Positions 37,608 through 46,988 are shown, counted from the stretch's first letter. The stretch is DNA of 64,000 bases from Oligoflexus sp. (GCA_014378195.1 JACMOC010000017.1:217206-281205), one strand, 5' to 3'. Numbers and translations are program-made. Notes: a model not told the origin generated them from the sequence alone.

Positions 37608-38759
37608 ATGGGTAAACGAATATTGGTGACTGCCGGTCGTTTGCCTGCGGCCTTAGAAATATGCCGCGGGCTTGCCAAGACGGGCGCAATCGTCATCAGC
37701 GCCGATAGTCACCCAGCTCATATCTGTCAGGGTTCACGCTCGGTTGAGCGAAGTTATCAGATCGCTTCGCCGCGCGATAACTTTGAAGCCTATCGTGCTG
37801 ACGTCCTCGAAATCATCCGCAAAGAAAAAATAGATCTGATCGTCCCCGCGAGCGAAGATGTTTTTCACCTTGCGCGATTTGCGGCCGAACTTTCTGAGGT
37901 TTGTGAGGTTTTTTCTCCAGGGCCGGAGCTCCTCTTTGCCGTGCATCACAAACAAAAATTCATCGACATGGCTAAAGCTATGCGATTGTCTGTTCCCGAA
38001 TCTGTGCTTTATACGAAGGAAGACCAGCTGCCCGAATTTTGCCAGAGTGATTATATCCTAAAGCAGGTTTTCTCACGCGCTGGGCAAGGTGTGATTTTTG
38101 CGAAAGCAGGCGTGCATCCTAGAGACTATGGCGCGGTTTCGGATGGCACATGGACTCTTCAGGAAAAGCTGGAGGGCGAAACCTTATGTTCCTGCACGAT
38201 CGTCCATAAGGGCAAGGTAGGGGCTCACCTCGTCTATCGGCCGTCGGTGATCCTAGGATCTGTTGGAGTTGTGTTCCGCCAAGTGGATCAAAAAGCAATT
38301 CGTCAATGGGTGCAAACGTTTGTGCGTGAGACGGGGTACCATGGGATCATCTCGATGGACTTCATCGTGAGTCCCGATGGCAAAGTCGCAGCTATCGAAT
38401 GTAATCCGAGACCGACAAGCGGTGTGCACCTCTTTGAATCGGCGATGGTTGGTTATGCGATTCAAGACCCTCTCCGTAAACTGCCCGAGTTGAGTGGTCG
38501 TCAAAGGGCTCAAGTCACCCTTGCTATGCTTCCCGCACTTCCGTCGATTTTTCGCCTGCAAAAAAATTGGCAGGAAAAGCTGCTCGATATCGTACGGGCT
38601 CGCGACGTCATGTTTACTTGGCGAGATCCCGGTCCTGCCTTTTACCAAATCATTTGTTATGGTTATCTTATTTATCTCGCCTGGAAGTTCAAAATTTCTT
38701 TGACCGCCTGCATGATGGACGGTGTCGAATGGAATGGGGAAGGTGAGGCCTTGCTTTGA
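37608..38759 (+). CDS. ATP-grasp carboxylate ligase
   Basis: A 383-residue ATP-grasp enzyme with an N-terminal pre-ATP-grasp fold, then IMSDYILKQ-like lysine segment SDYILKQVFSRAGQG (ATP phosphate loop), LQEKLEGETLC and the metal-binding SMDFIVSP...ECNPRPTSG. The ECNPRP block is characteristic of carbamoyl-phosphate-synthase-type ATP-grasp proteins acting on small carboxylic acids. Substrate and product unknown. SD GGGGAACC is weak. It is followed by a terminator, so GNAT and ATP-grasp genes form an operon. Confidence 0.75.
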   Translation: MGKRILVTAGRLPAALEICRGLAKTGAIVISADSHPAHICQGSRSVERSYQIASPRDNFEAYRADVLEIIRKEKIDLIVPASEDVFHLARFAAELSEVCEVFSPGPELLFAVHHKQKFIDMAKAMRLSVPESVLYTKEDQLPEFCQSDYILKQVFSRAGQGVIFAKAGVHPRDYGAVSDGTWTLQEKLEGETLCSCTIVHKGKVGAHLVYRPSVILGSVGVVFRQVDQKAIRQWVQTFVRETGYHGIISMDFIVSPDGKVAAIECNPRPTSGVHLFESAMVGYAIQDPLRKLPELSGRQRAQVTLAMLPALPSIFRLQKNWQEKLLDIVRARDVMFTWRDPGPAFYQIICYGYLIYLAWKFKISLTACMMDGVEWNGEGEALL

Positions 38760-38796
38760 CAGTGCCCTAACATGGATTCGTGTCTGACGAAAAGTT

Positions 38797-38823
38797 GCCC
38801 TTGGCTCGGCCGGGGCTTTTTTT
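38797..38823 (+). terminator. Rho-independent terminator after the GNAT/ATP-grasp operon
   Basis: GCCCTTGGC pairs with GCCGGGGC, an imperfect GC-rich stem with a small loop and a bulge, followed by seven T. It lies 38 nt after the ATP-grasp stop. Confidence 0.7.
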
Positions 38824-38880
38824 GTGTCGAAATTCGTGGTTTAGGCCTAGAATATCGGACTGTACAGCAAGAGGCGCACT

Positions 38881-39591
38881 ATGGAATTAGTTTTGATAAC
38901 AGGTCACAGTTCAGGCTTAGGACTGGAACTTACTCAAATGTTTTTGGAAAGGGACGCAACCGTTATTGGAATGTCGCGCCGTTCGATCAATTCCAAAAAT
39001 CCCCGGCTCTATCAGTTTCACTTCGATTTAAGTCGAGAGGGCAACTGGGAAGACAAGCTTCGTGAGAGTCTGCCTCGGCAGGACTGGTCGCGTGTTCTGC
39101 TTTTCAACTGCGCTGGTACCATATCGCCCACAGTACCTTTTGGTGGGATGGAAGGGGCTCAGATCAGCCGTTCTATCGAAGTAAATGTCACAGCTCCGAT
39201 GCGCCTTATGAATATCGTCGTTACCGTATACAAAGAGAAAACAATCCGAATTGTAAATGTTTCGAGCGGCGCGGCGAAAAAACCATATTTAGGCTGGTCC
39301 GTCTACTGCAGTAGCAAAGCGGCTCTTGCCATGGCTTCCGAAGTTCTTGCTGTCGAAATGGAAGCGGCAGGTAGGGATGTCAAGGTTATGAGCTATTCGC
39401 CCGGGCCACTCGATACGCCGATGCAGGCCGAAATACGCAAGAAAAAGCCAGAGGATTTTCCCCAGGTCGAAAGATTCATCCAGCTTTATAACGATGGCAA
39501 GCTCACCGCTCCCCGTGATGCAGCGGCAGATATGATTTTGCAGATTGATCGGAAGGATCTTCCTTATTTTCTCGAATATACCTATCAATAA
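38881..39591 (+). CDS. SDR-family oxidoreductase
   Basis: A 236-residue short-chain dehydrogenase. It shows ITGHSSGLGLELT (nucleotide-binding glycines), LFNCAGT for the NAG-type loop, NVSSGAAKKPYLGWSVYCSSKAA (Ser, Tyr and Lys catalytic triad) and SPGPLDTPMQ. Length and motifs resemble sepiapterin/benzil reductases (YueD-like). Substrate unknown. Transcribed alone, with a strong terminator downstream. Confidence 0.8.
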   Translation: MELVLITGHSSGLGLELTQMFLERDATVIGMSRRSINSKNPRLYQFHFDLSREGNWEDKLRESLPRQDWSRVLLFNCAGTISPTVPFGGMEGAQISRSIEVNVTAPMRLMNIVVTVYKEKTIRIVNVSSGAAKKPYLGWSVYCSSKAALAMASEVLAVEMEAAGRDVKVMSYSPGPLDTPMQAEIRKKKPEDFPQVERFIQLYNDGKLTAPRDAAADMILQIDRKDLPYFLEYTYQ

Positions 39592-39629
39592 TTCCGAATA
39601 ACGTACTCTATGGTCACTTCATGCTCCGA

Positions 39630-39676
39630 CCAAGCTCAAGTTTTGTAAATAAAACATTGAGCTTGGTTAAGTTTTT
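39630..39676 (+). terminator. Strong long-stem terminator after the SDR gene
   Basis: CCAAGCTCAA GTTTT pairs with AAAAC (one bulged A) TTGAGCTTGG, giving 15 bp with a 6-nt loop, followed by TTAAGTTTTTG. It ends about 50 nt before the next start codon. The stem is perfect except for the bulge, so formation is nearly certain. Confidence 0.75.
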
Positions 39677-39725
39677 GTTAAGCTGTTGTCACAGTCCAAA
39701 CATCTTAAACAAAAAGGAGCTTGCT

Positions 39726-40577
39726 ATGAAGCGTATCTTATTCGCATCGTCTGCTATTTTTCTCGGGATTTTAAGCTCAAATGGATTTGCATCCGCAAGG
39801 GCCGATACGTGTTTTCACCCTTACGACAAAACCCTGCCCTACGATCTGCCGCTGAGCGGCAATCAAGCCACAGTGCTCCTTCATGCGGAAGTTCACTTCA
39901 GCTACGATTGCAAATCCGCAGGCGCCGATGCAATAGCTACAGCTGATGCAAACCTTTTCAACCTGAACATCAACGTCATGCACAGCAGGGCCTATGCGGT
40001 CACGAACATGAACAGTGCCGTGACCAAAGGTTCGCTTGGTCAAGCAAGTGTCATGGTGCTTGGAATGGAAGTTGTCAATGAAGCGCTGGATCTCGAGAGC
40101 CTCATCGATGAAGATCCGTCGATGCCTATCGATGTATCATCCATGATGTACTTTAACGTAGGGCCCGTGCCTGTGCCCGTTCAATACGGTGTTGAAGGCG
40201 CTGCAGGCGTGCATATTCGCGGCGGAATCGAGAGTGTAGGCCTTGGGCTCAATGTTGATCCACATGTCAATACTTTCGCTTATGTACAGGCCGGCGTGTC
40301 AAACGCAGTTGTGAAAGCCTATATTCGTGGGAATCTTGTTGTGCTAGAAGATCACCTTGCCAACCTTCTCCACTACGGCGTCTACGATGCTGAAACAACG
40401 CCTGAGCTTCGCTTCAGTCTCATGAGTACCAACCGCTACAACGCTCTCAATGGTGGCGTTAATCTCGTCGCGGCCGCCATGGGCCAGACATACCAAAAAG
40501 TTTTGTTTGATTGGCCAGGTTCAACAAATGAAGAAAATCTTTTCGATTATTCCGAGCCCGTTGCTATACTCCAATAA
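39726..40577 (+). CDS. Secreted protein of unknown function, partner of the HEAT-repeat gene
   Basis: A 283-residue exported protein: MKRILFASSAIFLGILSSNGFASA is a signal peptide. AAGGAG precedes ATG 39726. The mature protein alternates hydrophobic and polar residues in long strands (VPVPVQYGVEGAAGVHIRGG, FAYVQAGVSNAVVKAYIRGNLVVL), suggesting a beta-sandwich or barrel-like fold without outer-membrane termini. No family recognised. A HEAT-repeat protein with an N-terminal anchor starts 57 nt downstream; the two are likely one unit. Confidence 0.55.
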   Translation: MKRILFASSAIFLGILSSNGFASARADTCFHPYDKTLPYDLPLSGNQATVLLHAEVHFSYDCKSAGADAIATADANLFNLNINVMHSRAYAVTNMNSAVTKGSLGQASVMVLGMEVVNEALDLESLIDEDPSMPIDVSSMMYFNVGPVPVPVQYGVEGAAGVHIRGGIESVGLGLNVDPHVNTFAYVQAGVSNAVVKAYIRGNLVVLEDHLANLLHYGVYDAETTPELRFSLMSTNRYNALNGGVNLVAAAMGQTYQKVLFDWPGSTNEENLFDYSEPVAILQ

Positions 40578-40634
40578 ACACCCCTCGTAGAGCTCTAAGT
40601 CTGGTTGAAGAGGGTTTTGGAGGGGCATTCAGAG

Positions 40635-42446
40635 ATGAAGTCACGTAAAAAAATACTTTTCCCCGCAGTTTTTGGCGTCTTCATTGTCGCTGGGCTTGTT
40701 TCAGGTTTCTTGTATAAGAAAAACGTAAAGACGTCTTTTCTCAATAATCAGGCGTCGTCTAAGGGGAGCGGTTTTGCCGTTCCCTCTTTGCATCTTGCTC
40801 GCGGTGACATGCTAGAATATGAGCTTTCCTTCACGGGGCAAACGCCTGAATCTCCCGTGACTTTCGAACTGGACGGCAATCTTCGCGTTACTGTTTTTGA
40901 CGAAGAATCCGATTATTATCGCGTCTCCCTTTCGCTGGAAACAGATCACACACTCGGATTCGAAACCCTTGACCCTAAATATAAAGACTTGTTTCTAGCG
41001 GGTTTGAACCAGCCTGTGGCGGCGCGGCTTGGTCGCTTCGGTTTTGATCTCACTCTTGAGCCCCAATCAATGCCGGTGGAACAATCCCTTGAATTCTGGC
41101 AAGGCGTCGTCGATCGAACGCGGGTGCGATTACCCTCGCGCATCACTGACCTACAGTTTTCTCAGAGCGAGGCGTTTCTAACCGAAACCTTGACCGCTCA
41201 TTATACGGTCGATGCCGGTTCTCATCCTGGGTCCAATCCGCTTTATATACAGAAATCAATCGCGAGCAGCCAGCAGTCTAAGAGACAGGTGGAAGGCGAG
41301 ACGATTGTCCAAATGAAAAATGATCTCGAGGAGATCGATACGCTCGAATTTCGGAGTTCAGAAACCATAGATTCCCTCAAGTTAACCAGTCAGAATGCAA
41401 TTAAGCTAAGAGCGTCCCGGCACTTAAAAATTGATGAAAAAGCAGTTGTGGAACTCGAGAGAAAAAGCAAAGCGGCAAAGGCACCCGGCGGCGATATCAA
41501 AGGTGCGATCCAGGCCAATGTCCTTGGCTCCCACGATCTTCCTGATATATGGGCCAGCCTCGATAAAAATGCCGATCAGCAATCCTATCTCCTTTTAAAA
41601 GCCTGGATATATTTGCATCCCCAAGATATGGGAGCGCTTACGGCCAAACTTAAAGATTTAGGCCCTGACGATCCCAAATTAAGATCTGCAATCAAGGCCC
41701 TTACGGCTGTGGGTTCGCCTGAGTCTCAACATGTCCTCGTCGATCTTCTGCAGCACTCTCGCAACGAGCTTGCGATGCGTGTGGCAAGCAGCCTTGGATT
41801 TGTTCAGAATCCTACGGCGGAAACAGAAAAAGCCTTAATCTCCCTGGTCCGAAGCCAGGATGCTCCCGAGTTGGGACGTCGTGCAGAACTTGCACTGGGA
41901 GTGGTTGGGCACACCCTCAAAGGCATAGGGGAGGACGCGCGTGCCGATGCGCTTGAAAAGGCCGCTTTTGAACGCTTAAAGGCGAGTGGGGATGAGAGGC
42001 AGTCGATCACCTCTATGGGCATGATCGGCAACCTTGGTCCAAAATCCAAGCAAGATCTAAGTCCCTACTGGCAAAGTAGCGATCCCGCTATTAGGGCTCA
42101 AGCTTACTTTGCATTGCGCGCGTCACCCGAAAGCGATATGCCTCAGTTTCTAGTGGATGCTTATATCGCCGAGCCGGCAATGTCAGTGCGTCGTCAGATC
42201 CTTGAGGCCCTTGTTCTGAGGACGCCGGATGATCAGTGGTATTCTGCGGTGGATAAATTATCGAGTAAAAAACTCGATGAAGAAGAACAGCTCGTCCTGG
42301 CTCAAACTCTGGTTAAAAACGCGCGTGTGAACCGTGAGGAGAGTATGCGGCTCCTGAGTACCATGGAGCGCAAAGATGGAAGTGACCGATACAAAAGCAC
42401 TCTAGCGCAGTATCAGAACCTGGCACGCAAAGGAGCCTCGTTCTAG
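40635..42446 (+). CDS. Membrane-anchored HEAT-repeat protein
   Basis: A 603-residue protein with a single N-terminal membrane segment (ILFPAVFGVFIVAGLVSGFLY) and a large extracytoplasmic body. Residues about 50-240 resemble a beta-rich domain (VTFELDGNLRVTVFDEESDYYRV) that could be a lipid- or vitellogenin-type region. From about residue 320 there are tandem ~35-residue alpha-helical HEAT-like units with LVDLL, ALGVVG and ALRASPE spacing. SD GGAGGGG before ATG 40635. The function is likely as a scaffold for the secreted partner; that is inference. Confidence 0.6.
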   Translation: MKSRKKILFPAVFGVFIVAGLVSGFLYKKNVKTSFLNNQASSKGSGFAVPSLHLARGDMLEYELSFTGQTPESPVTFELDGNLRVTVFDEESDYYRVSLSLETDHTLGFETLDPKYKDLFLAGLNQPVAARLGRFGFDLTLEPQSMPVEQSLEFWQGVVDRTRVRLPSRITDLQFSQSEAFLTETLTAHYTVDAGSHPGSNPLYIQKSIASSQQSKRQVEGETIVQMKNDLEEIDTLEFRSSETIDSLKLTSQNAIKLRASRHLKIDEKAVVELERKSKAAKAPGGDIKGAIQANVLGSHDLPDIWASLDKNADQQSYLLLKAWIYLHPQDMGALTAKLKDLGPDDPKLRSAIKALTAVGSPESQHVLVDLLQHSRNELAMRVASSLGFVQNPTAETEKALISLVRSQDAPELGRRAELALGVVGHTLKGIGEDARADALEKAAFERLKASGDERQSITSMGMIGNLGPKSKQDLSPYWQSSDPAIRAQAYFALRASPESDMPQFLVDAYIAEPAMSVRRQILEALVLRTPDDQWYSAVDKLSSKKLDEEEQLVLAQTLVKNARVNREESMRLLSTMERKDGSDRYKSTLAQYQNLARKGASF

Positions 42447-42454
42447 CCTGTGCA

Positions 42455-42829
42455 TTATCGCCTGAAATAGACGCAGGAAATACAAAGCCTGCGGATCCCA
42501 TGGCCCACTGCCTGTAGCCAACGCGCACCGCGAGGTGCGCTAAGCCCCACTTTCGCTGCTAAAAGCCGATACTTCTCAAGGCGTGGATTATTCTGAATGA
42601 GATACTGCCAGGCTTTTTCGCCTTCAAGAAATTGACCGTCCGTAACGACCCGCAATTCACTTGGAATCACTTCGTGCCACGATGCAGGTGCCTCTGGGGG
42701 AATTCGGTATGTTTGCCAGGGCGTAAACTGCCAATGGGGGAGGGATTCTTCGGCAACGACCTGCGAGAGCACGCGGCAGACCGTGCACTGCATATCAAAT
42801 AAGACAATGATTACTTGTGTTTGAGTCAT
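42455..42829 (-). CDS. DCC (DUF393)-family thiol-disulphide protein
   Basis: A 124-residue thioredoxin-like protein with the CTVC redox motif of DCC-family (DUF393) proteins after the strand VLFDMQCTVC, followed by WQFTPWQTYRI and a C-terminal RLCISCVYF with a second CxxC. The function of the DUF393 family is unknown; a disulphide reductase role is a family-level guess. Its Shine-Dalgarno is buried in a perfect hairpin directly upstream of the ATG (see 42832-42863). The convergent end lies only 9 nt from the stop of the HEAT-repeat gene. Confidence 0.65.
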   Translation of the reverse strand: MTQTQVIIVLFDMQCTVCRVLSQVVAEESLPHWQFTPWQTYRIPPEAPASWHEVIPSELRVVTDGQFLEGEKAWQYLIQNNPRLEKYRLLAAKVGLSAPRGARWLQAVGHGIRRLCISCVYFRR

Positions 42830-42831
42830 AA

Positions 42832-42863
42832 GCCCTCCTGTGTCAATTATAACACAGGAGGGC
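42832..42863 (-). promoter_or_regulatory. Hairpin masking the Shine-Dalgarno of the DCC gene
   Basis: On the minus strand, GCCCTCCTGTGT pairs perfectly for 12 bp with ACACAGGAGGGC, with the 8-nt loop TATAATTG. The 3' arm contains the Shine-Dalgarno AGGAGG, and the ATG follows 2 nt later. Without a T tract it is a poor terminator. The loop contains TATAAT, so a -10 element is an alternative reading; no -35 match is present at the right distance. Confidence 0.55.
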
Positions 42864-42886
42864 CTTAAGGGCGGGTTGATAGTGGA

Positions 42887-44176
42887 TTATTCAGTAAGGG
42901 CGCGGCCAACGTTCAATCGTCCACCACTCACGATTTTTGAAGTCATAGAGCTCTTCAGATCAACAGTTTTCATGAGTTGCTTTTTAAGCTGCAGAGCTGT
43001 CCAATCAGGGTGAACTGACTTCAGAAGAGCTGCTGCGCCTGCGACCACGGGTGCAGCCATCGAGGTTCCGCTCATTGATTTGTAACCCGAACTTAGAACC
43101 GTGGAGTAGATTCCAGATCCAGGTGCTGCGATATCCACGGTTTTCACGCCGTAGTTCGAGTAGAGAGCTAAGATGTCCCAGCTGTTGGTGGCTGCCACTG
43201 TGAAGATGCTCGGGTTTTCGTAACCGGCTGGATACGTTTTAGTTGTATCGTTATCAGCTCTGTCGTTGCCTGCCGCCGCAACAAAGAGAGCGCCCTTGTC
43301 AGTATTGGCTTTGATCGCGAGAAGAAGAACGTCGTCCGGACTTCCGTCCGAGCCTGGCTCAGCCGGGCCGCCCCAACTGTTGCTTGTGATGGGAAAGCCC
43401 ATCTTCGTTGCGTATTCTATGGCAGCGACAGCACTGGCTGTATCGCCTTCACCGGTTTTACCGTTAATGAATTTCAGTCCGACTACGCTGACATTCCAGT
43501 TCACGCCGGTTGTTCCAATCAAATTATCGCCTTTGGCTCCGATGATACCCGCGCAGTGTGTACCGTGGCCATGGTCGTCCATAGGATCATTGTTGTTATT
43601 TACAAAATCCCAGCCATGCCAGTCATCAACATAGCCGTTGCCATCATCGTCAATGCCGTTTGTTGCTTTGTCATTTCCATTGGCATCAAGACCCGTTTCT
43701 CCCGGGTTGGTCCAATAGTTGGGCGCGATGTCGGGGTGGAGGTAATTAACGCCTGTATCGATAACGGCAACAATTACATTTTTGCTGCCCGTCGACACAT
43801 CCCAAGCTTTTGCGTCGTTGATCTTTGTATGGTGATATTGTGCCGAGAATTGAGGATCGTCAGGGGTTTTGTTCAGAGTGAAAATCTGGTTTGCCTGAAT
43901 AAAGGCAACCTCAGGGTCGTTTCTCAGTTGTTCAAGGACGGCCTGCGAGCGGGCACCTGTGGTTCGAACGAGGAAGGCAGGCGAAGATTCAAAAGCCCGA
44001 ACTTCGCTCACGCCTGATTGATGAAAGAAAGCCCTGTTTTGAGAGGAAGCACTTTTGAAACTGACGATGTATTCATTCGCGCGATGCGGTAGATCAAATC
44101 CCACCATACGTGCTTCGGCAAACGCATGGTCCCCAAGCAAAAACGCTAGAAACAGCGCTGCTATCGATCTCTTCAT
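42887..44176 (-). CDS. Secreted S8 subtilisin-like serine protease
   Basis: A 429-residue exported protease with signal peptide, an I9-type inhibitory propeptide (ANEYIVSFKSASS... through about residue 100) and the catalytic domain. The triad is Asp in AVIDTGVNYLHPD, His in DHGHGTHCAGI and Ser in GTSMAAPVVAG. The insertion with NGIDDDGNGYVDDWHG is a Ca-binding-type loop common in this subfamily. It likely degrades extracellular proteins. The DCC gene lies downstream behind the hairpin. Confidence 0.92.
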   Translation of the reverse strand: MKRSIAALFLAFLLGDHAFAEARMVGFDLPHRANEYIVSFKSASSQNRAFFHQSGVSEVRAFESSPAFLVRTTGARSQAVLEQLRNDPEVAFIQANQIFTLNKTPDDPQFSAQYHHTKINDAKAWDVSTGSKNVIVAVIDTGVNYLHPDIAPNYWTNPGETGLDANGNDKATNGIDDDGNGYVDDWHGWDFVNNNNDPMDDHGHGTHCAGIIGAKGDNLIGTTGVNWNVSVVGLKFINGKTGEGDTASAVAAIEYATKMGFPITSNSWGGPAEPGSDGSPDDVLLLAIKANTDKGALFVAAAGNDRADNDTTKTYPAGYENPSIFTVAATNSWDILALYSNYGVKTVDIAAPGSGIYSTVLSSGYKSMSGTSMAAPVVAGAAALLKSVHPDWTALQLKKQLMKTVDLKSSMTSKIVSGGRLNVGRALTE

Positions 44177-44346
44177 GATCGGCTCCCTATGGAATATATA
44201 AATTATTATCTTTAGCTAAGGTCGCATGCCTGTTTGAAGGTGTCAACTTAAACAGGACGAATAATTGGAAAATATCTCGATTTCTCGCGATTCATCAAAG
44301 ACTGGCTTCAAGTTGCCGATCAATAGCCAGGGACACATTTTCCGAC

Positions 44347-44352
44347 TATAAT
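44347..44352 (+). promoter_or_regulatory. Possible -10 element upstream of the TPR gene
   Basis: A perfect TATAAT lies 54 nt before the GTG start at 44406, with no good -35 partner 16-18 nt upstream. It is consistent with an extended or activator-dependent promoter. Confidence 0.3.
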
Positions 44353-44405
44353 AGACAGTATGGATCCACCTATAACGTCTATTACGTGCGAGCAAGAGGA
44401 CGGCT

Positions 44406-45566
44406 GTGAGTAAAAAAATCCTTTCTCTCTGCGCTCAACCCAAACGCGAATTAGTTCGTCGCGCGATGACTGATGCGTATTTTAAAGTGAGTTTCATAAG
44501 TGCACTGAGCGAAGTGAATAATGCAATACGAGAATTCAAGCCAGACATGTTCATTCATGACTGGCAGGCTCAGGATGAGTCCCAGGCTCGGCAGTTCCAT
44601 TTAAAACTCGGTCAGAGCACAAATGCTATCGACCTTTCGCGTATTATCCTCGCCCCCGAGGTCACGCCTCAGCTCCTTGCCTTCGCGAGTGATGCGATGG
44701 TGGAACGATTTCATAGTTACAGCGCCATTCCTCTCACTCTGGCTTCGGAGGCAAAAATGCTTCTTGAAGCACGTGAAGGCAATGCTCTGCTGAAGTTTCT
44801 GAGAGAGTCCAAGCAGGCTAGCTTTAAATATAATCAGAAAATGATAGACGCAAAGATTGAAGAACTGTACGAATCCTATCCCCATGATCCCAAGGTCAAA
44901 ATGGAATATGCAAATCTCTTGATTCGCCAGGAATCGTACCAGAAGGCAGTGGTTCTCGCTCATGAACTTTTGAATAAGGATCCGATGAATCTCAGGGCCT
45001 CCACCATACTCTCCCGGGCAAAATTAAAAATGGGACAGTTTGACGAAGCCCTGACGATTATGAATCGCTCCAATGTCCTGAGTCCCTCGAATGCGGATCG
45101 ATTGGTTATGATGGGCGATGCGCTCTACGGAAAAGGCGATCTTAACGCGGCACTCAATAGTTACCACCAGGCTCTCAATATCGATGCTGAAAAGATGCCC
45201 GAGGCCGGGCGACAGGTGGGGCGTATAAAACTGGCTCAAGGGGAGCTCGAAGAAGCCGTTATGTTTTTTAAAAGTGCTGTATCTGAAGATGAGGCCGCCG
45301 GTTTTTTTAATAACGCGGCAGTGCAGTCAGCACGGACGGGCGTTTTTGCAGACGCATTAAAACTTTATGAATCGGCTCTCCAGACTCTCAAAACGGATCG
45401 ACTGAAGCCGACCATATTTTTTAATATCGCATTGACACACGTTCGCTTGAACGATACCGAAGGAGCAATCAAGGCTCTTAAGAGAGCTCTTCACTACGAT
45501 CCTAATCACGACAAGGCCCTGACGCTTATGGAAAAAATCAGCGCCGCGATTTCACGAGCTTCTTGA
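44406..45566 (+). CDS. TPR protein with degenerate receiver-like N-terminus
   Basis: A 386-residue cytoplasmic protein. The first ~115 residues look like a receiver fold (KILSLCAQPKRELVRRAM, DMFIHDWQAQ with an Asp, IILAPEV) but lack the usual N-terminal acidic pair, so classical phosphorylation is doubtful. From about residue 150 there are five or six TPR-like units ending in DYDPNHDKAL-type consensus (LNIDAEKMPE, YDPNHDKALTLME). GTG start 44406 with AGAGGA before it. Probably an adaptor protein; no neighbouring kinase. Confidence 0.6.
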   Translation: MSKKILSLCAQPKRELVRRAMTDAYFKVSFISALSEVNNAIREFKPDMFIHDWQAQDESQARQFHLKLGQSTNAIDLSRIILAPEVTPQLLAFASDAMVERFHSYSAIPLTLASEAKMLLEAREGNALLKFLRESKQASFKYNQKMIDAKIEELYESYPHDPKVKMEYANLLIRQESYQKAVVLAHELLNKDPMNLRASTILSRAKLKMGQFDEALTIMNRSNVLSPSNADRLVMMGDALYGKGDLNAALNSYHQALNIDAEKMPEAGRQVGRIKLAQGELEEAVMFFKSAVSEDEAAGFFNNAAVQSARTGVFADALKLYESALQTLKTDRLKPTIFFNIALTHVRLNDTEGAIKALKRALHYDPNHDKALTLMEKISAAISRAS

Positions 45567-45601
45567 GAACATGAGTGGGTGGGTCACGATTTGACAAAAA
45601 A

Positions 45602-45634
45602 GCCTCGGTGATTTCTCGCCGAGGCCTTCTTTTT
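45602..45634. terminator. Bidirectional terminator
   Basis: GCCTCGG and CCGAGGC pair over 7 bp around a 10-nt loop. T residues follow on the plus side, and A residues precede it, giving a T tract on the minus strand. It serves the TPR gene (plus) and the porin pseudogene (minus). Confidence 0.78.
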
Positions 45635-45647
45635 AAAGCAAAGGTTT

Positions 45648-46988
45648 TTAGAAATCAGCACGGAGCTTCGCGTAAACAGAGGATACCTTGTCGTTGTTGT
45701 GACAATATACGCCAAAAAGACCGTTGGTATGATCTGCTTTGACAGCTTCATAACCAATACGAACAGTCAGGCCCGATGCGAGGGGCTGTGTGTAGGAGAC
45801 TTGGTAGCCTGAGCCGCGAATGTCATAGAAGGCAAAGGGTTGATCGGACGTAAAGTCAAAGTTGGTGTAGTTCTGAGAACCTTTCACATATTCGGCGCCG
45901 ATCAAAGGATCCAGTATAACCGCGGCTGGGATTTTGTAATTAATTCCAAGAATAGTACCTGTTCCTTTGCTTGAACCTCCGGTCTCGCTAGTTATGATGC
46001 CAGTTGTAATCGGCATGCCTGTCACTGGGTTTACGCCAACGATTTGTGCACCTTTCGAATTGATAACTGTCCAGCTTTGCGAGTAATAGAAAGTTACGCC
46101 AGACATCTGCGATGTCATTCAACTCAAGATAGAGGGTGTGGCGTTTGAACCCGAAGCCCAATGTGTTGGTGACAGAAATGTTTTCGAAGTTCAGATCTTG
46201 ATAGATCACATTGATGTTACGAGCAACAGCTGATCCCGTGAGCGTATAGTCGATCATCCACGAACTTAGATCGCGTTCATCCTCTTTGGCCTTGGTGTAG
46301 CCGGCTGGCGTTTCGGTATCATAATATTTGTATTGAGTCGAACCCTGGCTCGCATGACCTAAGTCTGTAAGGGGTGAAAATATGTAGCGAAAGGATAGAG
46401 ACTGGTTGTCGTCAATTTTAGGAGAATAAGTTAGCGCGTAACCATCCAGAGAAGTTGAGTAGAGTTGCGCAGGATAGCTTCCGAGACGTGAACGGCCGTC
46501 ATAGATATGGGTAGGAGGGCCGTCAACAGTTGGCAAGCGACCGAGGCTTAGAGTAAGGCCCGAACAGATCTTGTAATTTATGAAAAAGCGTTCAAAACGA
46601 GCAACGCCATCGTCACCGTAGCGACGTGAACTCGACAAGCTTGTCAATCCACCAGACGGAACATCTGCGGCCTGGTTATTATAGAACTTACCAACAGTCA
46701 AACGACCGAAAACCGATAGTTTATCATTAGGAGCGGCACTGAAATCAATGCCTCCCAATAAACGGTTCATGTTGTACTTTTGGTCTTTAGCGCCTTCGGA
46801 CTTTTAGGTGACCGAATCAGAGCGGTTTTCTAGAAATCCAGTCCACTTCACTGTGTTCGAATAAGAAGCGAATTCGAGCTCTTCCACTCGTTTATCGAGA
46901 GACATGTCTTCTGCATAAGCGGCAGAAGCCAATACCATGGAACCGACCATCAAATGTTTTGCAAATTTATTGAAAATGTTCTTGTCAT
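45648..46988 (-). pseudogene. Decayed DUF3373-like outer-membrane porin (three lesions)
   Basis: One barrel protein broken in three places. (1) The ATG at 46988 overlaps the upstream TGA (ATGA), but two extra bases (AC) follow it, so the evident signal peptide (KNIFNKFAKHLM..., ending ASAAYAED) reads out of frame with the ATG. (2) An in-frame TAA at 46804-46806 interrupts the part before NMNRLLGG. (3) A frameshift at about 46090-46120 joins HTLYLELND to the frame beginning TSQMSGV. Reconstructed parts give a coiled-coil start LDKRVEELE, barrel strands and a C-terminal KLRADF. DUF3373 is a probable assignment; porin is a family-level guess. Sequencing error is a less likely cause of three faults. 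Confidence 0.75.

Noticed and set aside
45648..46770. Two separate overlapping minus-strand genes (156 and 260 codons)
   Set aside because: Their products are complementary parts of one barrel protein in two frames with no independent ribosome site; treated as a single broken gene.
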